NCBI GenBank assembly: GCA_052390415.1
Contig: JBQTGY010000148.1
Coordinates: 1-29,164, forward strand
Length of the DNA: 29,164 bases
Direction of reading: 5' to 3'
Source: JANNWF01 sp052390415
Lineage (GTDB): Bacteria; Pseudomonadota; Gammaproteobacteria; Xanthomonadales; Xanthomonadaceae
Below, in pieces: positions 24,084 to 29,164 of this stretch (its first letter is position 1; each line of letters begins with the position of its first letter). The notes under the pieces are model-generated. The model was not told where the DNA came from. It ran no database searches and saw nothing but the letters and a program-made list of their open reading frames with translations. The position numbers and the translations under genes are program-made.

Positions 24084-24092
24084 ATTATGCCA
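24084..24092 (-). promoter_or_regulatory. Possible extended -10 promoter for yajC-secD-secF
   Basis: On the minus strand TGGCATAAT fits an extended -10 element (TGn plus CATAAT). A start near 24077 would give a leader of about 65 bases before yajC, containing a small TTCGGG-gttct-CCCGAA hairpin. No clear -35 box is present. Its place between the tgt-yajC repeats and yajC makes an independent promoter plausible. Confidence 0.4.
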
Positions 24093-24421
24093 CGTGGGGA
24101 GGGGTTGGCTGGTTTTCTATGGTTGCGGTGGCTTTTGCTGCGGCGGCGGTGGGCGCGGTTTGGGTCTGGGGTTCGCTACAAGAATTCGCCCCTCATGCTT
24201 GGCGGGCCTGGGAATCCGGACTGCCAGGCTTCGCTCGCCTGTTGATAGCGTGTCGCACGGTTTCGTCCGCCTACGGCGACTCAAAGAAAGGTGACTCGGC
24301 CACCGCTGAGGTGGACGAAACCTTGCGGAGAGCCAACCTAAAAGCGAGAGGAGCGAATAGCTGGATTCCGGCTTCCGCCGAAATGACGAGATTTCGGCAT
24401 CGAGAACTGCCACCAGCAGGA
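24093..24421. repeat. Repeat-rich non-coding spacer between tgt and yajC
   Basis: Together with 24013-24092 this makes a 409-bp gene-free gap. It contains an inverted pair of 19-bp arms, CGCACGGTTTCGTCCGCCT (24254-24272) and the inverse of CGCAAGGTTTCGTCCACCT (24309-24327), matching at 17 positions; between them is GACTCAAAGAAAGGTGACTC, reminiscent of a dispersed xanthomonad repeat. Further on, AGCTGGATTCCGGCTTCCGC followed by CGAAATGACGA resembles a very common proteobacterial intergenic repeat, and GCCGAAAT-gacgag-ATTTCGGC (24377-24398) is a perfect 8-pair hairpin. No U-tract follows any of these on the minus strand. No gene is supported. Confidence 0.55.
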
Positions 24422-25537
24422 TCAATCACGCCCCATCCGCGCAGCATAAAACTCCCCCACAAACGCCTCCAACTGCGACTGCGCGATCGCATCGCGCAAC
24501 CCACGCATCAAATCCTGGTAGTAGTGCAGGTTATGAATCGTCGCCAGCATCGGGCCGAGCATCTCGTTGCAGCGGTCCAGATGCCGCAAATAGGCGCGAC
24601 TGAAGCCACTCGCGCAGGTGTGGCAACTGCATTCGGGGTCGATGGGACTGGTGTCCTGCGCGTACTTGGCGTTGCGAATTCGCAGCGTGCCGAAGCGGGT
24701 GAACAGGTGGCCATTGCGGGCGTTGCGGGTGGGCATCACACAATCGAACATGTCGATGCCCCGGCGAACCGCTTCGACGATGTCTTCGGGCCGACCGACG
24801 CCCATCAGGTAGCGGGGCGCCTCCTCGGGCAGCAACGGCACCGTGTCATCGAGGGTGCGCTCACGCTCGTCCTGCGGCTCGCCAACCGCGAGACCCCCCA
24901 CCGCGTAGCCGTCGAAGCCGATATCGATCAGGCCAGCGGCAGACTTCTCGCGCAGCGCCGGATACACACCGCCTTGCACGATGCCAAACAGTGCAGCGTC
25001 ATTGCCCGCATGGGCAGCGCGCGAGCGCGCCGCCCAGCGCAGCGACAGCTCCATCGAATCGCGCGCGACCTTTTCGCTGGCCGGATACGGCGTGCACTCA
25101 TCGAAGATCATCACCACATCGCTGTCGAGCACGCGCTGGATCTGCATGCTGACTTCCGGCGAGAGAAACACTGCTGCGCCATCGACGGGCGATGCAAACC
25201 TCACTCCTTCTTCGCTGATCTTGCGTCGATGCGCGAGCGAGAAGACTTGAAAGCCGCCAGAGTCGGTGAGCATGGGACCATCCCAACCGATGAACCGGTG
25301 CAGGCCGCCAAACTTCTCGACGACATCGAGCCCCGGCCGCAGGTACAGATGGAAGGTATTGCCAAGAATCATCTGTGCGCCCAGCGCCTTGATGTCTCGC
25401 GGAAGCATGGCCTTCACTGAACCGTAAGTGCCCACCGGCATGAAGGCCGGCGTTTCGACCGTGCCACGCGGAAAGTGCAGGCGTCCACGGCGCGCGCGGC
25501 CGTCGTTGCCGAGCCGCTCAAAGCGCATGCGACTCAT
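24422..25537 (-). CDS. tgt: tRNA-guanine transglycosylase
   Basis: Tgt swaps guanine 34 of tRNAs with GUN anticodons for preQ1, the base-exchange step of queuosine formation. The 371-residue protein has the general-base D92 in TDSGGFQVFSL, the nucleophile D265 in MFDCVMPTRNARNG, and the zinc site C303, C305, C308 and H335 (CSCHTC ... TIHNLHYYQ). One residue is inserted between the last cysteine and SRAYL relative to the E. coli enzyme, which is harmless. The length is typical. Its ATG overlaps the queA stop by four bases (ATGA), showing translational coupling with the next enzyme of the same pathway. Confidence 0.98.
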   Translation of the reverse strand: MSRMRFERLGNDGRARRGRLHFPRGTVETPAFMPVGTYGSVKAMLPRDIKALGAQMILGNTFHLYLRPGLDVVEKFGGLHRFIGWDGPMLTDSGGFQVFSLAHRRKISEEGVRFASPVDGAAVFLSPEVSMQIQRVLDSDVVMIFDECTPYPASEKVARDSMELSLRWAARSRAAHAGNDAALFGIVQGGVYPALREKSAAGLIDIGFDGYAVGGLAVGEPQDERERTLDDTVPLLPEEAPRYLMGVGRPEDIVEAVRRGIDMFDCVMPTRNARNGHLFTRFGTLRIRNAKYAQDTSPIDPECSCHTCASGFSRAYLRHLDRCNEMLGPMLATIHNLHYYQDLMRGLRDAIAQSQLEAFVGEFYAARMGRD

Positions 25538-26595
25538 GTCGGCACCTGCTCGGTAGCGTCCTGCGCAGCGTCAGCAGGAAACAGCAGCATGGCGTCGCCA
25601 TAGGAAAAGAACCGATAGCGCTGCTCCACGGCGTGGCGATACGCGGCCAGCACACGCTCGCGACCGGCGAACGCACAGATCAACATCAGCAAGGTGCTCT
25701 CGGGCAGATGGAAGTTGGTGATCAGCGCGTCAACCGAACGAATGCGATAACCGGGGAAGATGAAAATCTGCGTCTCGCCGGCAAACGGCAAGATGGTGTC
25801 GTCGCGGCGAGCCGCTTCCAACGCACGCACCACCGTGGTACCCACGGCGATGACGCGGCTGCCCGCATCACGGGTGCGCTGAATCTGCGCGCACAACTCA
25901 GCGCCCACATTCAGCCACTCAGCATGCATGGTGTGATCGAGCAGGTGTTCGGCGCGCACCGGCTGAAACGTGCCGGCACCGACGTGCAAGGTGACGTGGC
26001 CGAACTGCACGACGCGTGACTGCAGCTGCGCCAGCAAATTGCTATCGAAATGCAGCCCCGCGGTCGGGGCCGCTACTGCGCCCAGCTCACGCGCAAACAC
26101 GGTTTGATAGCGCTCAAGGTCCGCGTCTTCCGCGTCACGGGTGATGTAAGGTGGCAAGGGCAAACGACCAATGCGCAGCAGCAGCTTTTCCAGTGGCTCG
26201 GGACCGGCAAACCGCAAACGATAGAACTCGCCTTCGCGGCCAAGCACTTCGATTTCACCGCCTGCATCCAGGGTGATTTTGGCACCCGCTTTGGGCGACT
26301 TGCTGACGCCAAGTTGCGCGCGCGCCTCGTGCGCGCCGAGTACGCGCTCGATCAGGATCTCGACGCGGCCACCGGTCTCCTTGGTTCCATACAAGCGTGC
26401 AGGCATGACGCGCGTATCGTTGAAGATCAGCAAATCGCCGGCGCGAAGAAACTCGCCCAGATTGGCGATGCCGCTGTCCAGCAAGGGCAGCGGCGGTGCT
26501 GGAACGACCAACATTCGACTCGCTGAGCGCTCGGCAAGCGGCGCTTGCGCGATCAGTTCAGGGGGCAATTCGTAATGAAAATCGGCGCGCTTCAA
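25534..26595 (-). CDS. queA: S-adenosylmethionine:tRNA ribosyltransferase-isomerase
   Basis: QueA transfers and rearranges the ribosyl moiety of SAM onto preQ1-tRNA, producing epoxyqueuosine. The 353-residue protein begins with the family sequence ADFHYELPPELIAQAPL, and shows NDTRVMPARL, GAVAAPTAGLHF, HVGAGTFQPVR, MHAEW and the terminal NFHLPESTLLMLICAF. The start must be TTG at 26595: the frame has a stop at 26611-26613 and no ATG or GTG between it and the conserved N-terminus. The product has normal length, so the TTG is not a sign of damage. It leads the queA-tgt pair, probably driven by a promoter at about 26624. Confidence 0.95.
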   Translation of the reverse strand: MKRADFHYELPPELIAQAPLAERSASRMLVVPAPPLPLLDSGIANLGEFLRAGDLLIFNDTRVMPARLYGTKETGGRVEILIERVLGAHEARAQLGVSKSPKAGAKITLDAGGEIEVLGREGEFYRLRFAGPEPLEKLLLRIGRLPLPPYITRDAEDADLERYQTVFARELGAVAAPTAGLHFDSNLLAQLQSRVVQFGHVTLHVGAGTFQPVRAEHLLDHTMHAEWLNVGAELCAQIQRTRDAGSRVIAVGTTVVRALEAARRDDTILPFAGETQIFIFPGYRIRSVDALITNFHLPESTLLMLICAFAGRERVLAAYRHAVEQRYRFFSYGDAMLLFPADAAQDATEQVPT

Positions 26596-26623
26596 GGCGG
26601 CATCACTGCGTCAATGGACGCCG

Positions 26624-26629
26624 ATTGTA
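26624..26629 (-). promoter_or_regulatory. Predicted -10 box for queA-tgt
   Basis: TACAAT on the minus strand (26629-26624) matches the -10 consensus at 5/6; transcription from about 26617 would leave a leader of roughly 22 bases before the TTG start. No convincing -35 box stands 16-18 bases upstream. Confidence 0.35.
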
Positions 26630-26757
26630 GCCGCTGAGAGAGACCGCTGATCTTGCCGACAATTTAGCCGCATGGCTGCCTCGTGATATCCTGCGCGGCT
26701 TCGAAAGCCTTTTCCAACAAGCGATTGCGCGCCATTGCCGCGCTGGGAGCCGCCCTC

Positions 26758-28269
26758 ATGACCACCTCATCCAACCGCCTCGTCACCCAATTGCAGGAGC
26801 TGCGCAGCTACGGCGGCAAGGTTCGCACCGCCGGCCTGCCGGACAGCCTGATCGAATCGATGGGCGCAACGCATCCGTTGCTGGTCGAGGCCGTCGAATC
26901 GGCCGTCGAGTTGCACCGCGCGCTGCGCGCGGAGTTCGACGACGTGTTGCGTGCGGATGAGGCCGAACAGGTACGCCAGGCGCAGTCAGGCTTTCTGAAC
27001 TTCTATGCCGACGACGCGGTGAATCCCTATGTCGCGCTGACTGCGCGCGGCCCGTGGATGATCACCTTGAACGGTGCGGTGATCCACGATTCCGGCGGTT
27101 ACGGCATGCTCGGTTTCGGGCACACGCCGGAAGCAGTGCTGAAGGCACTGGCCGCGCCGCAGGCAATGGCCAACATCATGACCCCCAACCTTGCTCACCT
27201 GCGCTTTGCACGCGCCTTGCGTGCCGAGATCGGACACACCCGCGGCGCGTGCCCGTATGCCAAGTTTCTGTGCCTGAACTCGGGCTCGGAGTCGGTGACC
27301 TTGGCAGGCCGAATCGCCGATGTGAACACCAAGGTGAACACCGATCCAGGTGGTCGTCACGCCGGCAAGCAGGTCAAGCGTATCGCCGTGAAGGGCGCAT
27401 TTCATGGCCGCACCGAGTTGCCGGCGATGTATTCGGATTCCAGCCGCAAGACCTACCTGCAGCATCTGGCCAGCTTCAAGCAAAACGAACAATTGATCAC
27501 CATCGAGCCGTATTCGGTCGAGCAACTGCGTCAGGCGTTTGCTGATGCCGACGCCAACGGGTGGTACATCGAAGCGGTGTTTCTTGAGCCAGTGATGGGT
27601 GAAGGCGACCCCGGTCGCGCCCTGCCCGCCGCGTTCTACGCGGCGGCACGCGAGCTGACCTTGGCGCATGGCACGCTGCTGTTGGTCGATTCGATACAGG
27701 CTGGCTTGCGCGCACACGGTGTGTTGTCGGTGGTCGACTATCCCGGCTTCGAGGGCTTGCAGGCACCGGACATGGAGACTTATTCGAAGGCGCTGAACGC
27801 GGCCCAATACCCGATGTCGGTGTTGGCTGTCACCGAACGCGCCGCAACCATGTACCGGCGCGGCATTTATGGCAACACCATGACCACCAATCCGCGCGCG
27901 ATGGATGTCGCCAGCGCGGTGCTCGGCATGCTGACGCCGGCGATTCGCAACAACATCGTCAGCAAGGGCCGCGAGTTCCTGGCGCGCTTGAACAAGCTGA
28001 AAGACGAGATGCCTGGCCTGATCACCAAGGTGCAAGGCACCGGCTTGTTGTTCAGCGTCGAACTTTCGACCGATTTCCTGTGTTTTGGTGTGGGTTCGAC
28101 CGAGGAATACATGCGCGAGCGAGGCTTCGGCGTGATCCACGGTGGCGTCAACTCGCTGCGCTTCACCCCGCACTTCAACATTGGCATGGATGAGGTGGAG
28201 TTGATTGTTTCTGGCCTGCGGGAAGCGTTGGTGAATGGGCCGCGCAAGCAGCAGCCAGTCGCCGCGTAA
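26758..28269 (+). CDS. Class III (fold type I) PLP-dependent aminotransferase, substrate unknown
   Basis: The 503-residue protein belongs to the class III aminotransferases, which use omega-amino or related substrates such as ornithine, GABA or lysine. Visible features are an N-terminal extension of about 90 residues, the entry motif VIHDSGGYGMLGFGHTPEAV, the cofactor phosphate-binding NSGSES (175-179), the FHGRT loop (215-219), the PLP-ring aspartate D311 in LLVDSIQAG, and the Schiff-base lysine K344 in YSKALNAAQYP. The family usually reads DEVQ at the aspartate; here it is DSIQ. I do not recognise a specific substrate. The ATG at 26758 is chosen because GGGAG stands about nine bases upstream; a GTG at 26683 would add 25 residues. 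It diverges from queA and converges on prmC. Confidence 0.88.
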   Translation: MTTSSNRLVTQLQELRSYGGKVRTAGLPDSLIESMGATHPLLVEAVESAVELHRALRAEFDDVLRADEAEQVRQAQSGFLNFYADDAVNPYVALTARGPWMITLNGAVIHDSGGYGMLGFGHTPEAVLKALAAPQAMANIMTPNLAHLRFARALRAEIGHTRGACPYAKFLCLNSGSESVTLAGRIADVNTKVNTDPGGRHAGKQVKRIAVKGAFHGRTELPAMYSDSSRKTYLQHLASFKQNEQLITIEPYSVEQLRQAFADADANGWYIEAVFLEPVMGEGDPGRALPAAFYAAARELTLAHGTLLLVDSIQAGLRAHGVLSVVDYPGFEGLQAPDMETYSKALNAAQYPMSVLAVTERAATMYRRGIYGNTMTTNPRAMDVASAVLGMLTPAIRNNIVSKGREFLARLNKLKDEMPGLITKVQGTGLLFSVELSTDFLCFGVGSTEEYMRERGFGVIHGGVNSLRFTPHFNIGMDEVELIVSGLREALVNGPRKQQPVAA

Positions 28270-28291
28270 TCCGAACAATAGGTGGCAATAG

Positions 28292-28362
28292 GGTGCGTCT
28301 CTGACGCACCGACTCCACCCCGGCCAACATTGCCCGAGGCACTTGGTGCGTCAAGACGCACC
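28292..28362. repeat. Paired REP-like palindromes between convergent genes
   Basis: GGTGCGTC-tct-GACGCACC (28292-28310) and GGTGCGTC-aa-GACGCACC (28345-28362) share the same eight-pair arms and differ in the loop. Each can form a hairpin, or they can pair with each other. They fill the 96-bp gap between the aminotransferase and prmC, the second one only three bases after the prmC stop on the minus strand. No U-tract follows, so a terminator role is uncertain; a REP-type element is the better reading. Confidence 0.7.
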
Positions 28363-28365
28363 CTT

Positions 28366-29164
28366 CTACGGGTTGCGACCGAGGCTGACGCGCTCGCGGG
28401 CTTCCAGGTCGCGTTCGGTATGCACATCGCGCCAACCGGCAACCACCAGCACATCGCGCACCGCTATTCCTTGGTTTTGTCCGTGCTCCAGCAGCAACCA
28501 GCCGCCGGGCAGCAGATGTCGCATTGCCTCGGCCGCGATCTGCCGGATAGCATCCAACCCGTCGGCGCCACTCACCAGCGCGCTGCGCGGTTCGAAACAG
28601 AGGTCGCCTTGCGATAGATGTGGGTCGTCTTCGCCCAGATAGGGCGGGTTGCTGACGATCATGGCGACTTGTTCATTCGCGTTCAGTGCGGTGCACCAGT
28701 TGCCCAGCCGAAACTCGACGTTGCCAATGTCCAGGCGGATGGCGTTGGAGCGTGCCATACGCAAAGCCCCTGCACTGGCATCGGTGGCGATGACGTGCGC
28801 GAGCGGGCGCTCGCTGGCCACGGCCAAGGCGATTGCGCCGCTGCCGGTGCCAAGGTCAACCAGACTCCGCTTAGCGTCGACAGGTAGCCTTGCCAGCGCC
28901 AGTTCCACGAGCAATTCGGTTTCTGGCCGTGGAATCAAGGTGTGTGAATCGACCGAGAGATCCAATGTCCAGAAGCCGCGCCGGCCGGTGAGCTGAGCTA
29001 CTGGCACACCGCTTGCGCGCGCCTCAATCAGTCGCTCGATATCAGCGGTAACGGCTGCGGTGGGCTCAAAGTCGGCGTGCGCAAACAGCCACGCCTGAGA
29101 CTGACCGAGGGCATGGGCGATCAGCCAGTCGACCTCGCGCGCGCCGTCTTCACCATCAAGCGTC
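28366..29164 (-). CDS. prmC: Peptide chain release factor N5-glutamine methyltransferase (5'-truncated by window edge)
   Basis: PrmC methylates the GGQ glutamine of release factors RF1 and RF2. The visible 265 codons include the end of the N-terminal helical domain (AREVDWLIAHALGQSQAWLFAHAD), the linker VAQLTGRRGFW, the PrmC-specific LIPRPETELLVELAL, the SAM-binding VDLGTGSGAIAL and the catalytic NPPY in IVSNPPYLGEDDPHL. The frame stays open to the right edge with homologous sequence, so about 20-25 N-terminal residues lie outside; the apparent start at 29007 is an internal valine codon. It converges on the aminotransferase. prfA is not visible. Confidence 0.95.
   Translation of the reverse strand, partial: TLDGEDGAREVDWLIAHALGQSQAWLFAHADFEPTAAVTADIERLIEARASGVPVAQLTGRRGFWTLDLSVDSHTLIPRPETELLVELALARLPVDAKRSLVDLGTGSGAIALAVASERPLAHVIATDASAGALRMARSNAIRLDIGNVEFRLGNWCTALNANEQVAMIVSNPPYLGEDDPHLSQGDLCFEPRSALVSGADGLDAIRQIAAEAMRHLLPGGWLLLEHGQNQGIAVRDVLVVAGWRDVHTERDLEARERVSLGRNP

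Noticed and set aside
24023..25420. Plus-strand open frame (465 codons) opposite tgt and the repeat spacer
   Set aside because: Antisense to tgt through most of its length with no recognisable domain; the part outside tgt is repeat sequence.
26986..28278. Minus-strand open frame (430 codons) opposite the aminotransferase
   Set aside because: Composition is typical of a shadow frame and the opposite strand carries intact catalytic motifs.
28366..29007. prmC as a complete 213-residue gene starting at 29007
   Set aside because: The codon is an internal GTG; homologous PrmC sequence continues in frame to the right edge, so the gene is truncated by the window.
1..29164. CRISPR arrays, tRNA or rRNA genes, integrases, toxin-antitoxin or defence genes
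   Set aside because: None was seen on either strand; every long conserved frame is a housekeeping or membrane gene.

Overview
The window looks like a piece of a high-GC gammaproteobacterial chromosome, most likely from the Xanthomonadales/Lysobacterales. The main reason is the gene order prmB-aroC-asd-fimV-truA-trpF-trpB-trpA-accD, which I recall as a xanthomonad arrangement; protein details (GreB, Alx-like TerC, FimV/HubP-type protein) agree. Lineage below order is not determinable by eye. Nothing here looks like a phage, plasmid or defence island; it is core housekeeping DNA with several small repeat elements in the gaps.

Layout. 1-4329 (minus): tightly packed truA-trpF-trpB-trpA-accD, with ATGA and GTGA overlaps; accD runs off the left edge. 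4383-4417: a good intrinsic terminator insulating this unit from fimV. 4480-10182 (minus): prmB-aroC-asd-fimV, i.e. ribosomal protein L3 methylation, chorismate synthesis, aspartate-semialdehyde dehydrogenase, and a polar peptidoglycan-binding FimV. 10269-11778 (plus): a SCO1/SenC copper chaperone and phosphatidylserine decarboxylase. 11967-13448 (minus): an MltD-like lytic transglycosylase lipoprotein. 13666-15735 (plus): a HerA-like ATPase (DUF853/YjgR) and greB. 15764-16723 (minus): an Alx-type TerC membrane protein behind a well-formed yybP-ykoY manganese riboswitch and a sigma70-like promoter. 17015-18997 (minus): a DedA-PAP2-LssY-C-terminal fusion membrane protein. 19154-20446 (plus): a CNNM/CorC-type transporter. 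20674-26595 (minus): queA-tgt-yajC-secD-secF, the conserved tRNA queuosine/Sec accessory cluster, interrupted by a 409-bp repeat-rich gap between tgt and yajC. 26758-28269 (plus): an unassigned class III aminotransferase. 28366 to the right edge (minus): prmC, lacking its N-terminus.

The most rewarding non-coding item is the manganese riboswitch at 16798-16903, which can be drawn stem by stem and ties the TerC protein to Mn homeostasis. The most unusual protein is the three-part DedA-PAP2-LssY fusion, whose phosphatase motifs look partly lost. A 168-bp MITE-like element with 18-bp terminal inverted repeats sits at the end of the CNNM gene and supplies its stop codon. I found no CRISPR array, tRNA, rRNA, integrase or transposase gene, and no clear candidate for a wholly new multi-gene system.
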